Shown here in pieces: positions 12,350 to 30,631 of a stretch of DNA of 64,000 nt (its first letter is position 1; every line of letters starts with the position of its first letter). The translations under genes and the position numbers were made by a program. The notes under the pieces were generated by a model. The model had not been told where the DNA came from, did no database searches, and saw only the letters and a list, made by a program, of their open reading frames with translations. The DNA comes from Anaeramoeba flamelloides (Eukaryota; Metamonada; Anaeramoebidae): assembly GCA_027625915.1 (NCBI GenBank), contig JANTQA010000040.1:1178001-1242000 (forward strand), written 5' to 3'.

Positions 12350-13133
12350 ATGACTTTGTCTGTTCGGATTATTGATCACGAGGTAATTAATGTGAACAAA
12401 AAAAAATTCATTGAATTCAAAATCAAATCAAGCTATCAAAAAAATGTGTCTATCATTTATCGAAGATACAAAGATTTCAAATCACTCAAAATGGATATTA
12501 AAAAACAATTCCCCAAATTCAAGTTCCAATTTCCAGGTAAAATTTTTTTTGGGAATTTTAAAAAAAAGCTGATCGAAGAACGGAAAAAGTCCCTTCAGCA
12601 ATTTTTAGATTTGGTTGTACGCCACCACCATGCGTCACAATCCCAAGTTTTTCAAAAATTCACTGGCCTCGATATTGACCAACGAATAAAATCAATGAAA
12701 AGACAACTTTTTCGTGATCAAAAAAAATGTGTTCGTCAATTGGTTATCCAAATTGACTCTGAGCTTCAAAGTTTGTTTTTTTTTTTTTCTTTCAATCGTT
12801 TGTTTTTAGGATTTCTATTCAATCTAAAACTTCTTTTAGTTTTCTGTTTTATTTCTCGAAAGTTAACTTTTTTTTCTTTTACTCTTTCTTTTACTTTTTC
12901 TTTTTCTCTTTCTCTTTCTTTTTCTTTTGAAAAACACAACAAATTCTTGTTCAGTTAAACACAAAATTCTTCAACAACAACTTAAACAATTACTCTTCTC
13001 AAGATCAATTCAAGTCAAATACGATTTACAGACTTACCTCAAGCTTATTAAACAATTACATATTGAAGATACTGAAAATGTTCGAAAATTATACCAATTA
13101 ATGGTTAATGATGAAGAAAAGCACCTCTCGTAA
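12350..13133 (+). CDS. PX-domain protein (small sorting nexin-like)
   Basis: Two exons, 12350-12770 and 12955-13133, joined across a 184 bp T-rich intron (GTTTGT donor, TTCAG acceptor), give 199 residues. The PX domain fills about residues 1-110: RRYKDF (38-43) carries the phosphoinositide-contact arginine, PGK lies at 62-64, and EERKKSLQQFLDLV (about 76-89) holds the second basic contact and the hydrophobic helix typical of PX. The remaining roughly 90 residues are helical and Lys/Gln-rich, ending NDEEKHLS. PX domains bind membrane phosphoinositides, often PI3P, on endosomes. There is no BAR, SH3 or RGS domain, so partner and pathway are unknown. The start is the first ATG of the open frame, shortly after a stop-rich T tract. 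Confidence 0.85.
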
Positions 13134-13594
13134 ATTTTAATTTGTTCCTTTTTTAAAGTCTTTTTCTTACTTTTGAGGGTAACTTAGTTTCTAAAGCAAA
13201 ACTTTTTTGTGTCTTTTTGCTGTCTGCTTTGAAAAAAGTGAAATTTTTTTTTATTGTTTTCTCTAATTTAAGTACTAAGTTGGCAGTTGATCAATTTACC
13301 TCAACATCTTTTGACCCAATCTCGCTTACATTTTAAAGCAATGATCTTTAAAATATTCTCCAATTTGGATCAAAAAATCATTTTTCGTCATTTTTTTTCT
13401 GAAAAATTCACAAAGAAAAATTGAGATACGTAAACTCGAACACTTTGTTAAGGATGGTAAAAATGAAAAAGAAAAATAATCACAATTTTTTAACATTAAA
13501 AACACTCTCTCAATAATAAACTTTAAATCTAAATTATCTTATTGTCAATGATTTTTTACCATTGTGTTACTTTGAATTGTTACCTTGTCTCCAC

Positions 13595-14105
13595 AAACAA
13601 TTAATCCTTTCCAACCCTACAGAGAAATATTACAAGACATAGAAATTGGTTGTCTATTATAAAATTATATTTTATTGAAATAGAAAATTCAATTTCGATC
13701 ATAAGATAAAAATTTCAACTTCTCTTACTTCATTAGAGTTATATTTTTTTTGTAAAAACCAAGACAAAAATTAAATTTTCTCAAGAAAAGAAAAGAAATC
13801 ATGGAAACCACAGAAACTTGAAAGTATTTTTCGTCTTTGTTTTTAAATTGTAAAAACCTGGGATTTTAACAGTTTTGGAAATTGAAGATCCACGTTAATG
13901 TAAGTATTTTAATGAATTTGTTGTCAATTCCCAAAAAAAAAAAATGGTAAACTTATTTTTAATCTTGTATTATAAATCTTATGGTTTATGATGAGATTTA
14001 ATAACTCTTCTACGGTTTGTTGTACATTATAAAATTTCAGAATAGAAAATCAATTTCAGTGTCTTATAAATTTTCACAGTAGGGTTGGAACGACTATATT
14101 AATTA
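13595..14105. repeat. Decayed inverted repeat (foldback) of about 510 bp
   Basis: The segment around 13605-13670 (TTTCCAACCCTAC, then ACAAGACATAGAAATTG) reappears in reverse complement at 14030-14100 (CCAACCCTACTGTG, then AAGACACTGAAATTG, read on the minus strand). CACAAACAATT and AATTGTTTGTG lie near the outside. Arms are imperfect and no target duplication is clear. Confidence 0.4.
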
Positions 14106-14994
14106 TTACAAAGGGTTTGTGATTTTGGCTTATTTTTTTTTTGGTTCTTTTTGTTTTTCCTTGAATTAAATCTCCCAGACATGACTATGAGGATAGTGTC
14201 ACCCCGAATTGTTTGTGGAACAACATAATCCATACCAAACGCACTTTGAACATTTTTAATACTTTTTTGATGAAATTTTTTTTGTTTGGATTGTTTCTCT
14301 CAAAACACAATTTGCTGTATCAAGAGAAACTGTGCTGAAGTTGTGTGGTAAAGTTTTTGAAGAATTTTTCATTCAAAGGATCTTTTGGGAATTAAATTTG
14401 CAAAGATTAGTCAGTTTTTTTTGTTTTTAAAAAAGAAATATTGTGTTGGTTGAGAAAAAATGATCTTTCTAATTTTGGGAAATGGGAATTTTAGTGGATT
14501 TAATACACTACCAAACAAATTATCGTACCTATTAACCAATTTATTCCCTTTTTTTAAATAACAAAGAACATGTAAACAAAATTTGCCAATTTTCTCCATT
14601 TTGACCTTTTAGGTGTTGATGGCAAACCTTCTCATCTTCTCTCACATATCAAAAATAAATCAAAGAAAACCCCCAGCATCGTCTCAAGGTTTTTAACGTT
14701 TTGACCTAAAAAGAAATTTCCTCGAAAAGCTAATTTTTTCCAACCCTCTTAATCATTCTACAGAAATCACAGATACGAGGAGAGACAAATATATGTCAAA
14801 AATGCCATTTTTTCCTACTTAGATCTCACTGAATAAATATTTGTGAGATTTACCAACCCTCAGAAACCTCTTTTATCAACACGGGGCATCGAATTTCAAT
14901 TACCAACGCAGTTCTTAAGGCAGGGAGTTAATTCCACTTCTATGCTGCCAGGTTTTTTTTATTTTTGTTTTGATTCGAAAATCAATTGTTTTTC

Positions 14995-15150
14995 TAAGCA
15001 AAAACATGAATTAAAAAAAAAACAGATGTTCACTTTTCAAGAATTTAAAAGAATTGAGTAAAATCTTTGATTTCCGAAATTTTTAAAAATTTCAAAAATT
15101 AAAAAACCTATACACTTGATGGCACTCTGCGTTATTTGGCAGCACTTCCT
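14995..15150. repeat. Fragment of the hairpin-module family (H)
   Basis: CAAGAATTTAAAAGAATTGA followed by GTAAAATCTTTGATT and, after an A/T stretch, CACTTGATGGCACTCTGCG matches a half-hairpin plus the GCACT spacer seen in the arrays at 49235-49410 and 60360-60890. The second arm is not intact. Confidence 0.45.
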
Positions 15151-15968
15151 TAATTCCTAAACTTGTTTTTAGAAATATTTTCTAAGATTAAAAAATATTT
15201 TGATTATTCACTAGAGCTAATAAAGATATTTATTTCTTCGCAAAAAAAGTAGTATTTTTTACATAGGCAAGAAAAAAAAAATATTGAATGAATTTTTTTG
15301 GGTATAAAATTAGTACTATGATAGTAATAACTTCTCATGTATTATTGATCACATTTTATTATTTTTTTAAAATCAAGAAAAAAATCTTTTGATCATTTTT
15401 TTTGTGACTTTCTCCGATTTCAAAAAAAATAATACTAAGGCTTTGTTCTGCGTTCAGAGACTTCACTGTTTGATTTTAATTTCAGAAGATATCTTTTGAA
15501 AATATCTTGGTTCCCTTCCCAATTCATTTTTTTTTAAATTACTTATGCTTGTTTGTTTGTATTTTTAATCAAAGATCTAAAAATTGAAATTTTTAAACAA
15601 GCTTAGCTTACATTAATCACAAGAAAACTTTCAATCAAATAGAAGTTAAAATAGTCCAAAATGATGATCTTTCAAAAATTGTCAAAAAAAAAAAACAAAA
15701 TCTAAAAGAAAAAGAAATGGAATGCTTTTACAAACGGTGCTGAAAATAGTTCAACTAACAATTGTCAACTGTTTTCCAGATTCTATTTGAAAAAAGCTTT
15801 TTTTGTTCTTCATTTTTAATTTGACACAAAAAGAAAAAAAAATAATAGACCTGAATTTTACTTTTTTGGTGACTTGCCGTATCTTTGCTTGCATTGGTTT
15901 TCCCATTTTTTGCCCGAATTCAATAAAATATCTTATTTTATTCACCACTCTCTTGCTCCTCCAATCTG

Positions 15969-16143
15969 CATATTATTTTTTAATCACTCGAGATCCACAA
16001 TTGAAGATATTTTTTTTTTCTTTCTCTCTAGAAATTGTAATCTTTACACCCGAGTTAAGGCTCTCGTAAAGATTCCTATTCTCAAAAGACAAAAAAAAAA
16101 TATATCCAATTGTGGATCTACTCGTGAAAATAATATGCATATT
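15969..16143. repeat. Compact imperfect palindrome (foldback), about 175 bp
   Basis: The left arm reads TGCATATTATTTTT, ACTCGAGATCCACAATTG, ATATTTTTTTTT, then AATCTTTAC. The right arm is its reverse complement: GTAAAGATT, AAAAAAAAAATATAT, CCAATTGTGGATC, ACTCG, AAATAATATGCATA. The loop, about 16055-16065, is ACCCGAGTTAAGG-like. No further copy was seen in this window. Confidence 0.6.
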
Positions 16144-16229
16144 TACTTGCATCCGAATGAATAACTCCAATATAACGCCGTATACTAAATAATAGTATAA
16201 AGAAAGAAAGTACTAATAATAATAAAATA

Positions 16230-16765
16230 AAATTCCAATATTTTCCACGCAGTTAAAATAGTTAAAATAATCACAATAATACAATTTCATTCAAATTGGA
16301 AATAATTTTGATTTTTGAAAAATAGCAAAATCATTTTTTCATCTTTTAGTTTTTTTTTTTTATTTATATTTTTTAAATTACGTAACTTGTTCCGTTCGAT
16401 GAAATTTTTTTTCAACATTTGATATTAGGTTAAAGTTGAGTTGTTCAGAACAGAAAATCAGTCAATTAAAATTAGTTAATGGTATCTAACCATTTGTTCG
16501 ATCAATAATCCTAATTGAATTTAAACAAATTTACCAATAAGCTATTTTTTTTGTTAGCACATCTCGTAAAATTTTTAACACACCCATGATTTATTAGTCT
16601 TGATAATTATTTATTTATTGTTTTGTGAGTATTGTAATTTATAAATAATTGTTAACATTCCAATTATTGAATGGTTTTAATTTGGTATTTCTTCGAGAAT
16701 TGATTAAAAAAAGATTTTTTTTTCGAAAATTTAATTTTGGTGTGTTAAAAATTTTTAATTGGATC
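16230..16765 (+). repeat. Long direct repeat, copy 1 (upstream of EF-hand gene)
   Basis: Aligns with 18893-19403 over about 520 bp in the same orientation. Shared blocks include TTTCCACGCAG, ATAATACAATTTCATTCAAA, TCATTTTTTCATCTTTTAG, AGTTGAGTTGTTC, TTGATAATTATTTATT and TGTTAAAAATTTT. Inside each copy an AACACACC/GGTGTGTT pair is inverted, with AATTTTTAAC flanks, so each may itself be an inverted-repeat element. No coding capacity. Confidence 0.7.
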
Positions 16766-16825
16766 CTATGATTTATTAATTTTATTTATCTTTTTACTCT
16801 TTTTAACAAAATAAATTTTTAATAG

Positions 16826-17451
16826 TTTCCAGGACATATTTCTTTATCTAAATCTTTTTAGTTCAGGGAGCACCGATCATAAATTATTTCTTCTCTTTTC
16901 TTTATTTGATCAAGATGAACAAAATATAATTTCGAAAGAAGATGTTTCGAACATTGTGCATCAATTATTATCGTTTGTATATCATTACCAAGACACTGAA
17001 GAATGTGAATCTGAAGCAATTCAAATTATTGACGGATTTTTTGTAGATATTGGTGTAAATAATAAAAAAACATTAACTTTTGAAGAGTTTGAAGAAAATT
17101 CCAGAAGAACAGGGTATGTGTTTATTGCTTGTTTATTTATTTCTGTGTTTTTGTTTATATATCAGTTTATATTTTATTAATCATTAATTCTTTCTTTTTC
17201 CTTTTTTATTTTCTCCATTGTTTCTATCAAATAAATAATAAAAAAAAATATTTTTTCTCAATAAAAGTTTAATTAATGTTTTTACACTTGGATATAAAGA
17301 AGTTCGTGATCCAGATTTTTATGTTGGGTCGGATGTAGAGGATGAAGACTTATCTATTGTAACAAATACAAACATTATCGAATCAAAAAAATATGACGCA
17401 TCGGATTCAGAATCTGAATCATCAGAAATTGAATTTGAATATGAAAATTAA
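16826..17451 (+). CDS. EF-hand-like (calcineurin B / neuronal calcium sensor type) protein, 3' exons only
   Basis: Two exons are supported: 16826-17113 and 17268-17451, separated by a 154 bp intron with a GTATGT donor and AAAAG acceptor, in frame. The first begins after AATAG and needs an upstream exon in phase 2 that was not located, so the N-terminus is missing. The translation has the EF-hand pair layout of calcineurin-B-like proteins: FSLFDQDEQNIISKEDV is an EF loop starting DQDEQ, then about 30 residues later VNNKKTLTFEEFEE is a second loop lacking the first Asp. The tail ends in an acidic Ser-rich stretch (SDSESESSEIEFEYEN). The second site looks unable to bind Ca2+ canonically. A calcium-sensor role is inference from family resemblance. 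Confidence 0.65.
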
Positions 17452-17879
17452 TTATAAATTTGTTTTTTAAATAAATTTCAAAAATATTTTATGAAATAAG
17501 GATATTATTATTAATAAAATTTCTATTATATTTTAAGATTTCAATTTTTTCCCATTTAACCAGAATTTTTTTTTAAAAAAAAATAGTATAATTATAAGTA
17601 CAACATTCCCAAATTATTACATCAATTGAATTTATCAAATTTAACTGTGTTGCTTTAAATATCCAAGGAAAAACACTATTACTTTTTTTCTTTGTATCTA
17701 TGATGGTTTTTTTTTTAACAATATTTTATTTAAAAACAGATAATGTATATTTAGTTATTACTTTATTGATAATAGGAGTGTAGTAAAAACGGGTATTGTT
17801 TGTGTATTCTATTTAAACGTGAAATTATAAGAAGATAAACTTTACAAACCTGTTAAGTGAATTTTAGTAAATATAAAAT

Positions 17880-18130
17880 TATAATTTTTTTTTTTATTTT
17901 CCCTAATATTTTCTATAAAATTCATTTTAAATGCTTTGAAAATATAAAATTTTCTAAAAGATATTTTGGGGTTTAGCTAATTTTATCTTCAAAATTCAAA
18001 ATCATTTTTTTTTATTCCAAAAATGTGTTTTAAATTGTTATACTAATTTTTGTGAGCAAGGTCAAACAATTTTTTTTTAAAAATAATTTAAAATATTTAA
18101 GAATATTATCAACATATTTCTTCACATTGA
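17880..18130 (+). repeat. Partial copy of repeat family A
   Basis: TTAATTTTATC-like text after GATATTTTGGGG, then AATTCAAAATCATTTTTTTT, AAATTGTTATA and AAACAATTTTT, follows the order of 1060-1200 and 48310-48440. Confidence 0.5.
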
Positions 18131-18892
18131 ATTTGAAAAATAATTTATAATAGAGAAATTAAAATAACCTTTGTTACTGTTGTGAAGAACAATAAAATTT
18201 CTAAATATAAATTATTTTTTCTAATCAACTGTTGAAGAATAAATAAGAAATAAGTAGAATAATTCACATCTTAGGGAATAGTTAATATATTACCGTGGAG
18301 TAAATCTAATAAATCATTATATTTTCTGAAAAAAAATTAAAAACCCAAAATTCTTACAAAACCATTGAGAAAAAAACAATATTCATTTTGATCTTCTATT
18401 GATGATCAAAAGAAAATTCGAATAGAAAAAAATATGTATTTTCTACACTCCTTTCCACTCTTTTGATAAAATTAAAATAATAGGTTTATACTTAGCAACT
18501 AAGATGATTTAATAAAAAAAAAAAAAAAAATTTGAAATAATAATATCTAAAGTAAAATCTTAAAAAAAAAACAAAAAAAAAATGTGAGAAAAAAATATTT
18601 CAATTTTGAAATTTCAAAATATAAATATTTTTTAATAATAACTCTACAAATCATATAAATACATTTTATTTGTACACAAGAACTTGAATCATTTGGTTGG
18701 AAAATACACTTCCTTATACTCTTATGCTATAGTCAAGAATGAAAAATTCATTTTTTTTTTTAGAGTTAAATAAATTGAGGTTAATTAGAAATACGATTAA
18801 TTATAAACTTTCAGATTAGAGTTGATTTTCAAAAAGGAAATATCTTTACAAACTTGAAAATTTCCAAAAAAATAAAAATTTAAACATTAACT

Positions 18893-19403
18893 AAAATTCA
18901 AAAATTTCCACGCAGCTAAAACGTTCCAAAAAATCATAATAATACAATTTCATTCAAATTGGAGAAAATTTTGATTTTTAGAAAAATATGAAAATCATTT
19001 TTTCATCTTTTAGACTTTTTTTTTCATTTCATTTTTTGAATTACGTGACTTGTTTTGTTCGATGAAAAATTTTTTTGAGCAATTGATATTCTGTTAAAGT
19101 TGAGTTGTTCCGAATAGAAGAACTCAAATACAATTAGTTGAGTGTTTCTAACCTTTGATCGATCAATATTTCAAATAGAATTTCAAAAAAATTACCAATC
19201 AAATTTTTTGTTTTGCTCGGTCCAAAATTTTAACACACATTTTATTTATTAGTATTGATAATTATTTATTTTTTGTTTTATGAGTATTGTAATCTATAAA
19301 AAAGTGTTAACATTTCAATTAGAAAATGGTTCTAATTTGGTGTTTTTTTCTTGATTAAATAAGTTTTTTTTTTGAAAATCGAATTTTGATGTATTAAAAA
19401 TTT
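18893..19403 (+). repeat. Long direct repeat, copy 2 (downstream of EF-hand gene)
   Basis: Same family and orientation as 16230-16765, so the two copies bracket the EF-hand-like exons. Differences are scattered substitutions and small indels, so the pair is not a recent duplication. Confidence 0.7.
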
Positions 19404-22400
19404 TGAATTGGGGTTTAATTTTGGAACTTTTATTTGGAACGGCTCGTGCAAAATTTTCAATTTCTTTTATCAAATTACAATTTGTTACCACATCTATTTT
19501 TTTTAATAGTTAATATATTCTTTTTGATCAAAATTACCAAGCCATAATTTTCTTAGTGTTTATTTTTATTTTCAAATATGTATTTATTTTTAACTTGGTA
19601 TGTGTAAACAAATAGATTAATAAAAAAAAAATAAGAAAAAATAAAAAAGAAATAAAAACAAGTAGAAGTTATAATTTAGAAAAAGTGAGCAGATTTTGAA
19701 TTTTAAAAAATTATTTTCAGAATATTATTTGTAAAACTAATAGTATTTGTTCAATTTTTTGAATTAAATATGTTTTATTTGTATTAAAAGGAGTTTAACC
19801 AGTTTATAAAAATTTATATAAAAAAAATTCCTTTTTTCATAAATAATGAAGAAAGTGAAAAAGTTCCCACAAAAACAAAATTTCAGATTATTTATATAAA
19901 TATGTAAAAAGTCAAATGTCTATTAAATTATCTTATCACTAAAAAGACCTTTATGTAAACTGGGCGATGAGAGGAACCTTTTTAAATTTTAATAAAACTT
20001 TTACAAAAATTGATTTCCCCTTAGGATCAATAATTTTTCATCAATATGAGAATATTATTTGATAAGAATTATTAAATAAATAATGAAAAAATAATGAGAA
20101 AAAATCAACAAGTTATTGATTTATTTATTTATTTATTTTTTTTTGTTTAATTTGTAAAATAAAATATGAAAAAAAAATATAAAAGAGTAATAAAACACTA
20201 TTTTCTAGATGATGTTAACTCTTAATGTATATTTTCTATTCATATTATGAAATAATATTAGCAATAATTAAATAATTTTGATGTGAAAAAATATTGTTAT
20301 TTTTAAAAATATTTCAGAGTATGAAAATTTGTAAACAAGGACCTATGTGAGTTTCTAATTAATATAGAAGATTTTTTTGCTTCAAAATAAATTTTATTTG
20401 TTTTCATTCATGTTTCTTAAAATGGTTTTTTACAATCAAAGTCAGATTTAACCCCCCCTAAAACAGTTAAATTCTCATTTCTTTTTTCAATTCAAAGACT
20501 TTGATGATTGTTATAAATATTGTATTTTGATTTTTTGGGAAATATGAATGCTTTTTTTTTTATATTTATTTATAGAAAGAAAGGATAAATAAAAGAAAAT
20601 TATACCAAATAAATCTAGAGAGAGAAGAACATAAATAATTAAAATTTTAACATAAAATAATAATCATATCATTTAGGTGGATAAAGAAAACTATTTATGC
20701 ACTTTCATTCTGTTTTCTGGAATTAAAATGATTTATATAAACCCAAAATTAATTTATATTGATTTAAAATTTATAGTAAATTAAAAAACAGATTTTTTAT
20801 TAGTTTAAGTACTATTAATTACTAAATACAAAGAACAATATTTTCAGTCAGCTTTCCAAATAGATCACATCCCAAGATTTAAAGAAAACATCGAAGTCCG
20901 CAATTCTATAATTTCAAATTAATAATTTAAGCTTAGGATGAATTAAAAATTTGAAATGTTTCTAAAACTTTGAAAATCTTTTTTTGGAAAACTAAATGAA
21001 AATTTTGTTTCTTTTAATTTAATAAAAAATATTAAGTATCTCTTTTCTCCACATATTAATTAAATCATTTTTACAAAAAAAAAATAGTTGAATTACAGTG
21101 ATCAAAATAATACATTCACAAAGACTATAATCTGTGTTTCAAAATATTATCAGTTCTTTTTTTTTCTTCTTGTACCAAGGCAACATCCAATCTACTACCA
21201 AATAGTATACCTAAGTTCAAATCAATTTTGAAAGTAAAGTTCTGGTTATTCGTGGTAAAATTTAAATTATTCATGCAATTTGTTGAAAAGTTTCCATAAT
21301 ATTCTCAATTTTTTTGAATTTTTTTGTTTTTTTGATGATAGAAAATTTTCTTTGAAATTTACCTCTATTTTTTGAGATAAATTTTGCAATTTGATCCTTC
21401 ATTTTTAGAATTTATTTTTAAATAATAGAACTTTAAGAAACCAATACAATATTTTTTTAGGCTTTATTATATGTTTCTTTGTTTGGTTAATGTATAGGTC
21501 TTCTTTAACAAAAAAAACACGCTTTTTATTTTGAAACACATATTAAATTTTTGTACGCTTTATTTTGACTTCAGTCTTTTTTTTTTTTTTATGTATTTTT
21601 TAAATTATTCTACTTTAAAACCTATTTTACCAAGTTCTAAACAATACACCTATGAGACTATTTATCTAATCAATTTAAAATAAATTTGATTATTAGTCCC
21701 AATTATTAATGATTGATTTAGATTTAATAATTTCAATACCACTCCTAGTTATTACTCTATGGTAAGTGGGAATTTTAAAATAGAACAGAAAACAAAAAAA
21801 AAAAATACAAAGGGAAAAAAAAAACTTAATTTTGTAAAAAAAAATATTATATTTTCATTTTTAAGATAAAAGATACTATTCACTTAACCCAAAATGAAGT
21901 AACAACATTTGTGGTGTCTCTGAAGATTACGTTTTGAATACCCATCCTTAAATCAGTTGAAATTTTACGATTGAAAAGTTTATTCAATGGCATTCTTTCA
22001 AGTTTTTTTTCACACCCGTTTTTTTGATTTAAAAAACCCAAAATTTAAATTCAATATCATCAAAAAGACTTTAATCTAAAACACAAAATCAAGATAAAAT
22101 ATTAAGTGTTTCTTAATAAATCTATTAAAAGCATAAATTACCACAATAAAGTTAATCTTCCTTCAAAAACTTTTGCGAAAAAAAAAAAAAAATTCAAGTC
22201 AAAATAGAGATAAAGAGAATTATTTTTTTTTCAATTTAAAAAAAAGGGAAAATGTTTTTAAAAGAAATCATCAACAAAAAAACTCTCACTTTCTTTTATA
22301 ATTTATTTTTCTCTCTTTAACCAAAAACTTAGCTACCATTAAAAATTCCAAAATTTTAAAGGTTTTACTTTGAGAAATTTATTGCTGTTTAAAGTAAAAT

Positions 22401-22739
22401 TAACAGAATTCAATTTTCATTCAACTCCCAAAAAGTCGATTTAAAAATGAACAAAAAAACAAGTTATTCAATTCTGAAAAGGGTTGGTGTCTTATTTCCT
22501 TTTTTTCAAATTGTCTATCTTTCATTTTCTATTTGGATTGTTGTGATTTTTGTATTTTTTTGGGAAAGATGAAGGAAAAATGAATTTCGTTTATTTTACT
22601 TTGAACAGTCATAATAAATCTTCACAAGATTGTAAAAGGTAAAATTTTCAACGACTAAGAGTGTTCAAACTGTCTTTAACAATCATAACTGGATTCATTT
22701 TATTGTTTTTTTACTTTTAGAAAGATTCTTCTTGTTGCA

Positions 22740-28585
<5,846 letters not shown>

Positions 28586-28852
28586 TTATTTTTTGAATAT
28601 TTTTTGAAAAATTAATTGTAATTATAATGTTTTTATTCTATTTTATTTTAGACAAATAATAATATATGTTAATCTTAATCAAATTTTTGATTAATGAAAG
28701 AAAAAAAAAAAGAAAAAAAAATAAGAAAGATAAACAAAAAAAAAAAAATTGATTAATTAACATTTTTTTTTGTATGCGATATTTATAACAATAAAATTAT
28801 TATTTATTATTATTATTATTGAAGAGAGGTGAAGCAACAATTTATCTCCTGT

Positions 28853-29080
28853 TTAACGTTGGGGTTTCTTGGGTTTTCTGTTTATTTGGAAAGTGTTCTA
28901 GGATTTTTTGAGGTTTTCTATTTTATTTTAGAAAATCGATAGATTTTCGTTAGGTTTTTTTTACTTTTTGAAATATACAGAAAATTTTAATAAATTTTCG
29001 GTTTATTTCTAAAGTTAAAAAAACCTAGAACACTTCACAAATAAAACAGAAAACCTCAAGAAAACATAGGTACTCTACGG
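28853..29080. repeat. Hairpin module (family H) downstream of the RasGAP gene
   Basis: Nested inverted repeats. Outer arms carry GTTTTCTGTTTATTTGG then AGTGTTCTAGG, answered by CCTAGAACACTTCAC then AAATAAAACAGAAAAC. An inner hairpin has AGGTTTTTTTTACTTTTTGA and its complement near TTAAAAAAACCTAG. A TTA trinucleotide run lies just upstream (28790-28822), as at the 60.3 kb array. The flank CATAGGTACTCTACGG resembles the spacer TAGGCACTTCACG of other arrays. Confidence 0.65.
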
Positions 29081-29245
29081 CTCTTCCTGAAACTCTCATT
29101 TTATTTTTTGAGTTTTTTATCCTAGCTACAATGTTAGCAGGATTCTAACCCATCGAATAACTTTTCTTTAAAAAATGAACAGAAAAATTTTTATTTCAAA
29201 ACATGAGAAGAAAAAGAGAATCAAAAGCAAGAAATAAAAGATGTA

Positions 29246-29402
29246 GGCTTTATTGGTAAGGGTTAAGTGTTCAAGATCTCTTAATCTGTTAAAGAGAGAG
29301 TTTTGAAGTGGCTAAATTTGTGACTCCTAATTCAAAGAGTAGTCAAAAGAACCTTTTAATTACAGTCATTAGAAGTATTTTAAACTCAATTTAGTTTTCT
29401 GA
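29246..29402 (+). repeat. Conserved 157 bp block of unknown nature, copy 1
   Basis: Starts GGCTTTATTGGTAAGGGTTA and ends AATTTAGTTTTCTGA. It is nearly identical to 61064-61220: I count nine substitutions and no indels, whereas flanking sequence is much more diverged. It contains a possible stem CTCTT/AAGAG around AATCTGTTA and an imperfect GACT/AGTC stem. It could be a small RNA gene, a SINE-like repeat core or a mobile-element end. It matches no rRNA, tRNA or spliceosomal RNA I can recall. The strand is arbitrary. Confidence 0.6.
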
Positions 29403-30631
29403 AATAAAAGATAGTAAAAAAATAATAAAAAAGGTAAAAACTGAATTTAAAAAGTTTTTTTTGTATCAAAATTGGGTGTTAATTGATTTTCTATGATATT
29501 GATTAGGTCGAAAATTTCTGGAATCACCACCATAATTTGTTTAAATAAAGAGTTTTAAATATTTGAACAACATTAGGCCAAATGAAATAGGTTACTCTAT
29601 TTAGTTTTGAATTAGAACTGTATAAATGGGTTGAATTTATTAAGAGTTGGTTTTAAAATATACGAATTGGTTTTTAAAATTTTCTTTTTAGTTGCTTTGC
29701 TTTAATATTTTTTTATTTTAATTTTTTTTTTCTTTTTCTTTTTATTCATAAAAAATTTTTCATGATATTTTTTTTTGATTTCTTTTTTTTTTTCCAAAAA
29801 GATCATGTGCAAAAAAAATAATATCTTCAAAGAGACAAATAACCATTCTAGAAATTAGAAAATATATATTATATTTTAAAAAGAATTTAATTATCGGAAA
29901 AAAATCTTTGTGTAACCTTTTTTGGCGTGGAAGTTTCAGTAATAAAAAATCTGCAACGTATATTTCAAAATTTATGATTCGTTTTTTTTTTTTGTTTATG
30001 AATTTATTTTTTTTTAATTTATGAGATTTTTATTTTTTATGAATAATTTTAGAGTGAATCATTAATTCGATTTAATTATTAATTGTTCTTAAATATTAAA
30101 TGATATATATATATTTTTCAATTTATTATTCCAGGTAAGTTACAATTTTTGAAATGTGATTTATTTTTCAAAAACATTGACTCAATATTAAAATTTTATG
30201 GTAAGTTATATGAATTTTCATATCCTAAATTCTTCAAGATAAAATTTTTGGTTTATTAAAAGTAAACTTTCATCAATATTTATGATATGTTAGTCTATTT
30301 TCTTGTTTTGAAATCAGTTATAATCCTTTAAATGTAATATTTCTTTGTAATTCTCAAGACCTCTTTAAAATGAAAAAAAAAATAATAAAAGAAACTTAAA
30401 TAAATAATTAACAATAAGATTATAATAGTATAGGCTAGTATATATCTATATCTATTCTTAAAGGTAATAAAAATTTTAAAAAAAATCATAATGAATATTT
30501 ATAAAAAAAAAAATTAATTAAAAAAAACTTCTAACTTTCTTTCTAAACTTATTTTTAATGTTTTTTCTGAGTTGAATTATTGTTTCTAAATTTTCTCGTC
30601 TCTTTACCTCATTTTTGAAAAGGTTTTAAAT

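Larger units (their letters stand above)
13134..16825. other. Intergenic region with foldback repeats; may hide a 5' exon of the EF-hand gene
   Basis: Contains a decayed inverted repeat (13595-14105), a hairpin-module fragment (about 14995-15150), a compact foldback (15969-16143) and the first of a pair of direct repeats (16230-16765). The EF-hand-like gene beginning at 16826 needs an upstream exon ending in codon phase 2, and it should lie in this stretch, but I could not identify one with confidence. Confidence 0.6.
17452..22739. other. Intergenic region, repeats only
   Basis: Five kilobases of A/T-rich sequence with no supported gene. It contains a partial family A copy (17880-18130), a weak family B segment near 18680-18860 and the second long direct repeat (18893-19403). 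From about 19420 to 22739 I see no repeat, hairpin or coding signal that stands out. The promoter of the RasGAP gene should be just before 22740. Confidence 0.6.

Noticed and set aside
14259-14433. Open stretch reading FAVSRETVLKLCGKVFEEFF as an EF-hand gene 5' exon
   Set aside because: It superficially resembles the N-terminal helix of calcium sensors, but there is no ATG, no fitting donor and no EF loop. Too weak to annotate.
14843-16170. ORFs of 65-96 codons
   Set aside because: They overlap a hairpin-module fragment and the 15969-16143 palindrome, which itself explains open frames on both strands.
29246-29402. Conserved block as a tRNA, snRNA or C/D snoRNA
   Set aside because: It has no cloverleaf, no T-loop consensus, no Sm site and no box C. 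It ends in CTGA, but that alone is not evidence.
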